Origin: Silene noctiflora
Lineage: Eukaryota > Streptophyta > Magnoliopsida > Caryophyllales > Caryophyllaceae
Direction: 5' to 3'
Length of the DNA stretch: 25,231 bases
Assembly (NCBI GenBank): GCA_009801015.1
Contig: VHZZ01000695.1
Span: 113,157 to 138,387 of the forward strand
Below are positions 1-9,278 of the stretch, piece by piece; positions within the stretch are counted from its first letter, which is position 1; each line of letters starts with the position of its first letter. A model generated the notes under the pieces. The model worked only from the letters and a program-made list of their open reading frames with translations, searched no databases and was not told where the DNA came from. A program made the position numbers and the translations under genes.

Positions 1-139
1 TCTAATCGTATTAATACGTACAAAACTTTATAAATGTAGATTTATAAAATGTAAAATGATTAATAGTAACATATTAATTACAGCTTTCTCCAACATAATT
101 TTCTACAAATACCGTACTGTAGTACGGGATCTATACTAG
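1..139 (+). mobile_element. Helitron 3' terminus (element extends left of window)
   Basis: A perfect 7-bp stem with a 2-base loop (CCGTACT GT AGTACGG, 112-127) is followed nine bases later by CTAG (136-139) and then a T. A GC-containing hairpin just upstream of CTRR, with a T as 3' flank, is the hallmark of Helitron 3' ends. The 5' end lies outside the window, so length and coding content are unknown. The body seen here is AT-rich with no recognisable protein. Confidence 0.6.
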
Positions 140-247
140 TAATGTTTTTAATATATTAATTGTTGTCATTGTTACAGATGCAAACTTTTATGATCATAAC
201 GTCTTAAACTGAGGTTATTAGATAAATTCAAACCCCATCCTTTATTA

Positions 248-841
248 TCTACTAAAAGAATAGGTGGATCTAAGGATTTTCCCGCTTAAATCATTATCCT
301 TATAAGTTGGGCCTAACTTTTTTGGATATTCTAAATAAATGTCGGGCCTTACATATACTCGGGCTTTTATGTGTCAATCTTTGTAGAAAAATGTATTCTA
401 CTATTTATTTTGGACTACCATACATTTTACAGGTGACGTATCGTATCATATACTGTCAGACTACTATATATTTTACTAATACTTATTTATTATCAAATTT
501 TTTTACCATAAATGTATGTACTAATATTTAAGAAATGTAGATTACAACATTAAATTAACAAGTTAATGTAGTCTTTACCTCTTAGTAAAATCATTTATTT
601 TACCTCTTAATACAACACGAAAATAGAAGCTAATGTAATTTTTACCTCTTAATACAACACGAAAATAGAAGCTAATGTAATTTTTACCTCCTAATATTAA
701 ACATTAATAATTGTAGACTATTCGTACCAAAAAAAATAATTGTAGACTATAATATCAAATTTAAAATTTAATTGCTAAATGGTAATTTGTCTACATATTT
801 ACCATCTAAAAAAGCGAACATTTGTACGGGATCTAAACTAG
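248..841 (+). mobile_element. candidate short non-autonomous Helitron
   Basis: A second copy of the terminal word seen at 124-140 lies at 824-842 (gtacgggatctaaactagt). It ends in CTAG (838-841) before a T, with a weaker stem upstream (cgaac/gtacg, one mismatch). A plausible 5' end, TCTACTAAAA after an A, starts at 248. That would give a 594-bp element with no coding capacity. The 3' end is supported by similarity to the first terminus; the 5' end is a guess from the TC start alone. Confidence 0.4.
601..695 (+). repeat. 42-bp tandem repeat, two exact copies plus a partial third
   Basis: The 42-bp unit beginning tacctcttaatacaacacga occurs at 601-642 and identically at 643-684. A truncated third start (tacctcctaat) follows from 685, and a related fragment (ttacctcttagtaaaa) precedes at 575-590. 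The array lies inside the candidate Helitron, where short internal minisatellites are common. Confidence 0.85.
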
Positions 842-1294
842 TATATAAATAGCCCGTTAATTTTGTCAGGGGATTTTACATAAGTATAATGTTAAATAGT
901 TCCAAATATAACCATAATAAAGATAAAATTTATTATTAGAAGACTCCGTTTTACTATAAACTTATTTAAAACCTTCTTATAATAGTATTTGTCATGCTCA
1001 GATGTTCTCTAATCTTTCCTTAAGTAAGAGATTGTTGTCTCTTTCCCTATTACGGCTTACATCACCTGTTACAAAAGAAAATGGTTTCAGGTTGAAATGA
1101 TTTTTTTTAGCTTGTTAAGAAAATAAGGAGTAATTGCTATAATGTAATACTACACACAGATCCACAAAGTAAAAAGTTAGCCCTCATTTATTCAATAATA
1201 CTTGCAAAGTATTACAACTAAAACTTAAAAACAATTACAAATTCTTATTGAAGAGGATTATAAGCAAGATACAAACCTTGTGACGACTTTTCGT
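842..1294. other. intergenic, no feature recognised
   Basis: AT-rich sequence between the Helitron-like end and the hAT element. I see no open frame of interest, no RNA gene and no repeat structure. Confidence 0.5.
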
Positions 1295-1302
1295 GTTATT
1301 TC

Positions 1303-2074
1303 CAGGGGAGGAACCAGGAATCCAATATATCTAGGGCTAGATTTTGAAGTAATACAAAGTACTAATTTTTTTTTTCTTGGATATTTGGAGTATGTGAGTA
1401 CAATACAAATTATAGATGTTTTTATAGATATTGCATTTAACTAATCAATTTTGTAGTCTTTTGACCCAAATATAAGTAGTTACACTAATTAGTACAAGTT
1501 ATTAATTATTATCGTTGAATGGAGCTAATTTGTAATTGTTTTAACAATTTTAATGGTGAACTATTTAATTGTGCTCATAAACAGTTTCACTAAAATTCAT
1601 TTCAATTGATGTACTCGTACTCCACTCCAAAAAAAAAATGTACATATTTTTTTTTTAAATTATGAGGAAAATTTTGAAAAATGTTTACACTGTTTTATAA
1701 TGGAGGAAGTATATATGTAACATTTTTCATACCATATTTCACTTGTTAGCCATAAAGGCGTAAAATAATTGATAATTGATGAGAAAAAAAAGTAAGTGCA
1801 TGTAGTAAAACAAAAAAACAAAACTTTGTAAATGAATTAAGAAACAAAATACGAAACAAATTACTTGCCCATAATGTAGTTGTGCAAAATCATTGGAAAA
1901 AAATAGCCTTAAAAGAGAATTGAACGTAGGTGGGTTGTGTGAAAACTACATAGAAGACCACCAAACCACAACAATCCAACTGATATTCTACTACTTTATA
2001 TAGTATATATTCTTTTTCTTCCCAGAAACTACTGGGGCTATAACCCTAGTAGCCCAGCCCTAATTCCGCCCCTG
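1303..2074. mobile_element. non-autonomous hAT element with 8-bp target-site duplication
   Basis: The ends are imperfect inverted repeats: left CAGGGGAGGAACCAGG and, as reverse complement of the right end, CAGGGGCGGAATTAGG. Identical 8-bp direct repeats GTTATTTC flank the element at 1295-1302 and 2075-2082. An 8-bp duplication with CAGGGG ends is diagnostic of the hAT superfamily. At 772 bp, with no transposase frame, it must have been moved by an autonomous relative. A stretch at about 1905-1985 (minus strand) looks like decayed tRNA A and B arms, but it is too degraded to call. Confidence 0.88.
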
Positions 2075-2412
2075 GTTATTTCCATCACTTTTGGTTTCCA
2101 TATCTCAACATCTCTAAAAAAACCAAAAAGGTATTTAAATAACTACAGTAAAAACTAAAAAAAACATGAAAAAATAAAATCACATAACCAAATAATTGTG
2201 CAAAACAATATATTGCAGAAGTCCTTGAGGACAATGCTATTTATATATGATCAAAACTGAAAAAGCCTGCATTAGTTTGAGTTCCATGAGAATTGCTATG
2301 GCTCAATAACTCCACATATAAGATAATCGTGTTCATTACCAATATCATTATTTGTCCCACATTGAACTCTATCTAATTAGGCAAAAAAGATAGATCTTTA
2401 TCTAAATTAATA

Positions 2413-2619
2413 CTCCCTCCATCTCGGTCATTTGTTATCATTTTTTATTTTGAGTGTCTCAGTCAATTGTTGTCATTTCTATTTTAGGATTGTATTTGAT
2501 GAGTAATTTGATCTTTCACATTTAATTTAGTTCACTTGTCATCTTATAATTGACTCCCTCCTCTTTCCTTGGTCTTTGTGCCAAAATTAAAGAACAACAA
2601 ATGACCGAGACGAAGGGAG
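2413..2619. mobile_element. Stowaway MITE (Tc1/mariner type)
   Basis: The left end CTCCCTCCATCTCGGTCATT and the right end AATGACCGAGACGAAGGGAG form near-perfect terminal inverted repeats. They are flanked by TA dinucleotides (2411-2412 and 2620-2621), as expected for Tc1/mariner insertion. The element is 207 bp, non-coding and AT-rich inside. It lies about 0.6 kb upstream of the apyrase start, so it could influence the promoter. Confidence 0.93.
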
Positions 2620-2961
2620 TATATGCTTACTATATTAAATGGCTTTATTTAGTATTTCGTAAAAGTTGGACACTCTATAAACGCTCGAAAAAAGCTTGTT
2701 TTATTAATATAGATAGATATATATATTAATATGGTTAGTTTTCTACAAAAATCAAAAATCAAAAATTAAAAACGTGTTTTTTTGGAGTGAAATACTACAA
2801 AATGTGTGGGGAAGGGGGGAAATACCGTTACCCAATGGCACTTTGACATCACCATAGATAATGGAGTACCAGTATTATCACTTTACGTCCTAAACAACAA
2901 AATTCGTACAATTTCAACGCATATAAAACAATCAATCAAACAACAACAACAACAACAACAA

Positions 2962-2994
<33 letters not shown>

Positions 2995-3230
2995 AAACTC
3001 CACCAAACACCCACCCTTCAAATTCCCAGTTTCTCAAATCTACCAACAACAATGATCAAACCCTACCAAAATTAATTCAACTAAATCCCCCCTTCCACAA
3101 AAACGGCGTCGTCTGGAGGACTAAACGGTAATATCAGGTACAGATCTCCATCAACAGCGGACCTACATTCCTTAGATTGTCAAACCAATGTCATTTACTA
3201 CTACAATTTCAGATCATAATCAACATTCTT
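2620..3230 (+). promoter_or_regulatory. apyrase upstream region and probable 5' UTR
   Basis: This stretch separates the Stowaway element from the first apyrase ATG. TATA-like words occur at about 2672-2679 (ctataaac) and 2711-2730, but neither can be tied to a start site. A transcribed leader is likely from the C/A-rich sequence after about 2940. A short leader intron ending at an acceptor-like tttcag (about 3203-3208) is possible but unproven. Confidence 0.35.
2941..2994 (+). repeat. compound (CAA)n-(CAT)n microsatellite
   Basis: About seven CAA units (2941-2962) run directly into eleven CAT units (to 2994). The tract lies roughly 240 bp upstream of the apyrase start, probably in the leader or proximal promoter. 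The Gln/His-rich peptide it could encode (from 2806) is a by-product of the microsatellite. Length polymorphism between individuals is expected. Confidence 0.92.
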
Positions 3231-6200
3231 ATGAGGACGCACACCAAGTGTTCAACAAAATGTTTTAAGAGAAATTACAAGTTACAACAAGAGAACTTCT
3301 ATGATAAGCTTTATAGGTACCGTGGGGTGGTAATGGTGATCACATTGCCATTATTGTTGATCTCATTTGTGCTTTACATGATGCCGCGCCCCGGGGATCA
3401 TGGGTATGGAGTAAAGATGCAATCTGGTGAAAATCGATATGCGGTTATCTTTGATGCAGGGAGCTCTGGAAGTAGGGTTCATGTTTTTTGTTTTGATGCT
3501 AATTTGGATCTTGTTCCTATTGGTAATGATCTCGAGCTTTTTGTTCAGGTAATTTTGCTTCATGATCACTTTTTCCGATTTGGGTGTTGCCTTTTCTGAT
3601 TCATATTTTATCTTCCAGCAATTGGGTAGTTTATGTTTTTTTCCCATAATTGGTTCATAAAATTGTTTTTTCTTTTGGAAATGTAAGTAAAAGATTATGA
3701 CTGCCTGTTAGTGTTTTAATTATGATATCATCAGTTTTGTGGTTGATTTTTGTTTGGGTCAAAAATTGGATTCGTCAAGATTTGAGTTTTTAAATTCAGG
3801 ATTTCTGTGATTTTGGACTGTGTATTTTGTATATGATCTCTTATGAAGTTAGATTTTGGGATAGAATTTGATGGATCAGCAACATGTTACATTGCTTGGT
3901 TAATTTGATTTCTTGGGGGTGTTTTCGTGGCTAGAAATGGGAATGCTGGAAGTCCTGCGTCTGTTTTTCATGATTCCGGAAAAAAAGGGACTTGAGATTT
4001 TTGGATGTAAGATGGTTGCTTTCAAATTTCATTTTTGCCAACATACCAAAAGACAGAACCGTAATTATATACTCCGTATTTGGTAAGGGGCCTTTTTGAG
4101 GATTGGGGTTTGGGGGGATTGTATAGTGAATAGTTAGTGGAGCAACATCGAGCTCATCACTATATCCTCAAAATTCCCAATATTCTGAAGCTGAAGTTTT
4201 CTTATGTTCCCTTAGGTCAACATCAAGCTTATCACTCATCACTATATACTCAACGTTTTATTTACCAAGTGGTCTTTTTGGATATTATTCTTGATATTTG
4301 TGTGATTTTCATTTTTGGATTAAGAAGGGACTATCCGTTACTAACTATATATCATTTCTTCTTTCATTTTGGCGATGTAGAAAAAACCAGGCCTAAGTGC
4401 TTATGCAAGTGACCCACAAGAAGCTGCAAATTCTCTAGTTTCTCTTCTGGAGCTAGCCGAAAATGCTGTTCCAAAAGAAATGCGTGGGAAGACCCCTGTC
4501 AGAGTTGGAGTGAGTAGCTTTTGACGGCTTATGTTTATCCCATCAATAAATGATCATTATGTACATTATTTCTGCCCTTAGCTGTAAATTTATATTGTAT
4601 TCTGCTTACAGGCAACTGCAGGCCTGAGGCAGCTAGCCGGAGATGCACCAGAAAAAATACTGCAAGCAGTATGTCCTTTTAATCTGTTGACATCTTTTTT
4701 ATGAAGAAGTGGTCGTCAGTGCAATACGTTGTGGTTTGGTGATAAAAGAATGTTTTCTTTTGATATTTTGGTAACATATTTATGTTTAGGTGAAGGATCT
4801 GCTAAAGGACAGAAGTTCCTTGAAGTCGGATCCATCTGACAAAGATTGGGTTGCTGTTTTGGATGGGACCCAGGAAGGCGCCTTTCAATGGGTATGATTT
4901 ACACATTTACACACTATGTTTTTCTGAAACTCTATTTGTATTTAGGTATATGATTTTGTTTTTCCAGATAATATATTATAAATCTGTTTTTCTGACCATT
5001 CTGGTATGGCCGTAGAAGGATCTGTTATAAAAATGGTTGTGTTTGTTAATATCTTTCTTCTTTTTGGTTGATTTCATTTGGGTCCAAAAAGACGGAGATT
5101 TCTCAGCCTTCTCCTTGTTTCTTCTGTAGGTGACAATAAACTACCTATTAGGACACTTGGGAAAAACGTACTCGCATACTGTGGGGGTAGTTGATCTTGG
5201 AGGTGGTTCAGTTCAAATGGCATATGCCATACCTGAGAGTGATGCTGCCAAGGCTCCAAAGCCGTCACCTGGAGAGGAGACCTATGTGCGTGACATGTAC
5301 CTCAAGGGTAGAAAGTATCATCTATATGTTCACAGGTTAGCCCTTCTTTCCTTTTCAAGATGCTGTATTCTTGTCTTACCTAATACCTAGATGAGCTCGA
5401 TTAGCTTTGTGAGTCTTGTATGTTGTATAAATTCTTTTTGTTTTACAGTTACTTGCGTTATGGCTTACTAGCAGCACGTGCTGAGATTATTAAGGCAGTT
5501 GGAGAATCTGGAAATCCTTGCATTCTAGCAGGATATGATGGTATGGAGATGCTTTTGGTTATTTACTGATTTATTACTTGCTCCAATTTGTCATAAAGTC
5601 CCATCGCTTAGTTACTCATATTTATCTATTCCATTTTAGGGTGTAAGAGTCATTTGTTTGTGGTTATGTTTTGCACTGTTTGTATGCAAATTGACCATAT
5701 GGCGTGTGTCCTCTTGCATAACCCTCATTCCATGAAAAAACAAAGCCGAAACATGATCCCTACTCATCTCCTAGGTTTTTATACCAAAAGGAAAAGTAAA
5801 TAAATATCTCTGACGAAAGGAACTTTTTGTTTTGCTCACCCTATTTATCTGTGTTGGAGCAGTCAGCCAATTCATTCCCCTTGTACCTTACCAATCTAAC
5901 AGGTGCCTGAGGATTTATTTTTGGGTGTATGTTTTAATGTGTATCATCATTTTTCTTTCGTCATCCTATTGAGGTACACTAAATACTTTTATCGGAAATA
6001 GCATACAGCTGACATAATCTTTCTGTTTAATATGAAGGATCTTACACATATGGAGGAGTTACATACAAGGCATCACCCTCTCCATCTGGCTCAGATGTAG
6101 ATGCTTGTCGGTCATTTGCCTCATTGGCGTTGAGGGTGAATGAAACATGCACACACATGCATTGCTCTTTTGGAGGTGTCTGGAATGGTGGGGGTGGTGA

Positions 6201-8658
6201 CGGTCAGAAAAATCTATTTGTGGCTTCATTTTTCTTCGATAGGGCGGCTGAGGTACTGTCTGAAACTTAAAAATTCTTCTTACTATTTGAATAATAAATT
6301 ACGTTACTGGGACTCGGGTATGACTTATGAGTACCACACAATAGTTGGTTATAGATTCCGTAACCATATCCATAAGCGTCGTGTCAAATATGGGTATGGC
6401 CCTAGAAGTGCAGATTTGAATTACATAGCATGTAGATTATTTTCGCTTCTACCATGCTGATGACGAATGCTGTTTCTGCAGGCTGGTTTTGTTGATTCAC
6501 AAAAGCCTGTTGCTACAGTACGCCCTTCAGATTTTATGGAGGCTGCTAAGCTTGCTTGCAGCGTTACGCTTGAAGAAGCCAAGTCTAAATATCCTCGTGT
6601 AGAAGATGACAATCTGCCTTACTTGTGCATGGATCTTGTTTACCAGTATGCTCTTCTTGTTGATGGCTTTGGTGAGTCGCTCATTATCAATCTGATTATT
6701 TTTTTTGGCAAAGCTGGTATTTCCCATCTATTTTGTTCCAAATTTTACAAACTACCACCTAATATGTCATTTCTCACAAATTTCTAACTAATGTGTCCAC
6801 ACTCACACCTTTTTCTCGTTCCGATGACGATTTTTTCCTGTCTCCTTTACTACTGAATCGTTGAAAATTACGTTGAATACCCTTATTATATTTCTTCAAC
6901 CTCCCTCCAATTAAGCCTACCTAATCACCGCCTCACCCACATCTTCACCAACCATCAGCCACCACTTCACCTGTCTGCCACCTCCCACAACCACAGCCGA
7001 CCACACCATGAATCCACCCCCACGAGCACCACCGCTACTCCCTAAAAACTGCATTAATCACCATGACGCTGCACCAGCGCCGACCATCACCACCACCACC
7101 ACCACCACCACGTCACCCGTTGTGTCACCTTCCTTCGTCGTTGATCAACACTATATCCACCCACCACATTGATGCTAAACTAGCCCTCAACGACCCAAAG
7201 AAAAGCCCTCAAACTCAAAAACCTAACCCCGACCAGGAAACCCCGTTCCCTACCAACAGAAACCACTTCACCGCCTCACCCACATCTTCACCAACCATCA
7301 GCTACCACTTCACCTGCCTGCCACCTCCCACAACCACAGCCGACCACACCATGAATCCACCCCCACGACCACCACCGCTACTCCCTAAAAACCGCATTAA
7401 TCTCCATGACGCTGCACCAGCGCCGACCATCACCACCACCACCACGTCACCCATCGTGTCACCTTCATGTCCCTTCCTTCGTCGTTGATCAACACTATAT
7501 CCACCCACCACGTCGATGCTAAACTAGCCCTCAACGACCCAAAGAAAACCCTCAAACTCAAAAACCTAACCCCGACCAGGAAACCCCGTTCCCTACCAAC
7601 GGAAACCCTAAATCTAGCTTCGTCTTGGTTTTTTTTGGGTCTGAATCTGATTGGTTGGTTGCTTGGGATGGATCGTGATGTTAATGTTGTTGGAAACCCT
7701 AATTTTGGGAATGTTAATTTGAAGAGGAAAGTGTGGCAGTTAAATCAGAATGCGCAAGATGTGAATCTGTGCTAGGGTCCCCGACTCCCCGATTAGTGAA
7801 ACGTCTATGTTTGGTTTAAGAACTGATGGTTTGTGGGGGTGGGGGTGGAATTGAGCAGCCGCCAAGCGGGGTTGGAGGGGCTGGGTTTCTAGGGTGGAAA
7901 TGGCGGTGGAGGGGTAATTTCATGGTGGTTCGCGGTTGGTGGTGGTGACTTCGTGGTGTGTGTGGTGGTTGAGATGGTCGGCAGTGTTGTGTGTTTGCGG
8001 TTGTTGGGGAATAGTTTGTCAATTTCCTAATATATATAGTTAATGAGTCGGGAATTAAGTAAAAACTTCCACGAAATAAAAATTAGGTGTGAGTTTGTAA
8101 CTATGGTGGTAGTTTGTTGAAAACACCATATTAGTTGGTAGTAAAATATGGAGCAAAATAGGTGGGCAAGTACTCAAGTTTTTATATACGATGATTTCAT
8201 CAAGCAAGAGACTGAGACCTGTTCATTAACGATATCCCAACTAAAAGACTCATTGAATCTATAACACTTGTTATTTTGATATTTTGTAATGTTGACTTAC
8301 ATATGAAAGTTAAAGAATGTCAAAATAAAAACGGATGGTATATAACAGTTTTCCTGTTATGTTCTTATACTATAGGAATGTCTCATAGCAAAGCACCTGG
8401 TTTTTACAGGGTTGTTTTAGTGTTGATTCAACATTGTTGAGAACTTGCTTAGAATTCACGATCTGTTGTATTACTGTTTTAGGAAGTTTGTGTTGTAGCA
8501 ACCGAGTTCTTTAACCCTTGGTGTTTGTTTGATATGACGCAGGCTTACATCCTTCTCAGTCAATGACATTGGTGAAGCGTGTACCATATGGTAATTCCCA
8601 GGTTGAAGCAGCATGGCCTCTTGGGAGTGCCATCGATGTTATGTCGTCATTGGCATAA
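3231..8658 (+). CDS. apyrase (nucleoside tri-/diphosphatase, GDA1/CD39 family), nine exons
   Basis: Exons: 3231-3548, 4381-4509, 4612-4668, 4790-4891, 5130-5335, 5449-5540, 6038-6252, 6482-6671, 8543-8658. All introns are GT-AG and all phases join, giving 474 residues, close to Arabidopsis APY1/APY2. Family role: hydrolysis of NTPs and NDPs to NMPs, in plants mainly Golgi/endomembrane or extracellular. A basic N-tail precedes one membrane anchor (about 32-51), suggesting a type II protein. Apyrase conserved regions are all visible: ACR1 [12 protein letters not shown] (about 74-85), ACR2 VRVGATAGLR, ACR3 [10 protein letters not shown] (catalytic Glu about 197), ACR4 [13 protein letters not shown] (about 221-233), ACR5 [12 protein letters not shown] (about 461-472). 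N336 (NET) is an N-glycosylation sequon. The start is the first in-frame ATG after the leader; no upstream in-frame ATG exists. The gene looks intact; the exact N-terminus is least certain because that tail varies in the family. Confidence 0.95.
4070..4078 (+). repeat. TACTCCGTA word, one of four exact copies
   Basis: The same nine bases recur at 10014-10022, 16554-16562 and 19133-19141, always on the plus strand and always in non-coding DNA. The word begins and ends with TA and resembles a collapsed Stowaway end (TA-CTCC[CTCC]GT). It may be a transposon footprint; see findings. Confidence 0.6.
6723..8166. mobile_element. 1.44-kb terminal-inverted-repeat element in apyrase intron 8
   Basis: The left end (cccatctattttgttcca at 6723) matches the reverse complement of the right end (cccacctattttgctcca, ending 8166). 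Similarity continues patchily for about 90 bp and includes shared aaactaccacc and actcacacct blocks. No target duplication is visible, so the superfamily is unresolved; a Mutator-like or hAT-like non-autonomous element fits. No transposase is seen. The interior is C-rich on the left and G-rich on the right, and contains a 343-bp tandem duplication. The host intron keeps its donor (6672) and acceptor (8541-8542), so the insertion appears tolerated. Confidence 0.65.
6922..7607 (+). repeat. 343-bp tandem duplication with CAC microsatellites
   Basis: Two head-to-tail copies, about 6922-7264 and 7265-7607, keep a constant 343-bp offset at both ends (tcaccgcctcacccac at 6925/7268; gaccaggaaaccccgttccc at 7231/7574). 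They differ by a few substitutions and by CAC-repeat length (about 7084-7112 versus 7430-7446). The high identity implies a recent duplication. Pro/Thr-rich frames across it (7063-7488) reflect composition. Confidence 0.9.
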
Positions 8659-9278
8659 TTGAAAAGGCGACTTTGGTTGAGGTATTTCCTCCCGAATCCA
8701 TCGTGAACTGCTACTGCCGCCTGAGTGAGCTTCAGAAGTCTTGATCCAACTTCTCGGATCCTTTGCAAATTGCTTCAGAGATATGCTGTTATACTAGTTA
8801 CTACTACCATAATTTTGTAATTAGAATTTGTCAGCTGTTCGATTTTTCAGCTTACACCATTCAAATCAATTGATTCAGATTTGATTATTGAAGTAATTAG
8901 ATTTTCCAGAATTACAGCAAACTTCGAGATTTTTCTCTTGCCATTAAATACGAAGAACATTCGTCAAATTAATATCGTCAATTCCAGGATCGCTACAATG
9001 AACATTGGCTTAATCCATATTCCAAAACATACATTCACCAAGTCCAAAAAAATGTGTGATTTTTGATGCACGAAATACCGCCGAATAGTCAAGTCAAGAT
9101 CACATATCAACTACGTTGTCTTTCTATCTCAGTTTCTACGTTTCAGCACAAGCTACTGGAATGTATGGATTCAAGGTAACTCTTACAAGGAACCCTAGAA
9201 GGCTAGAAAAATGAGGTTCAATTCCAAAAAATAGTTCAAGCCAATCCAATAATAAGGTTTTTCTGGATTAGACTGCTA
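8659..9278. other. convergent 3' region between apyrase and RNase H2B
   Basis: These 620 bp separate the stop codons of two convergent genes and must hold both 3' UTRs. The sequence is AT-rich with no clear AATAAA on either strand, which is usual for plants, and no repeat or third gene. If both transcripts extend a few hundred bases they would overlap as antisense tails. Confidence 0.5.

Noticed and set aside
1905-1985. Minus-strand tRNA-like arms inside the hAT element
   Set aside because: Both boxes are mismatched and the stems do not close. It was kept only as a remark on the element.
2806-3075. Frame encoding a Gln/His-rich peptide
   Set aside because: It is produced by the CAA/CAT microsatellite in the probable apyrase leader, with no conserved protein.
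4143-4253. Near-direct repeat caacatc(g/a)agct(c/t)atcac in apyrase intron 1
   Set aside because: Two short imperfect copies with no element ends, probably local slippage.
7063-7488. Pro/Thr-rich frame of 141 codons
   Set aside because: It lies wholly inside the duplicated CAC-rich intronic repeat; composition explains it.
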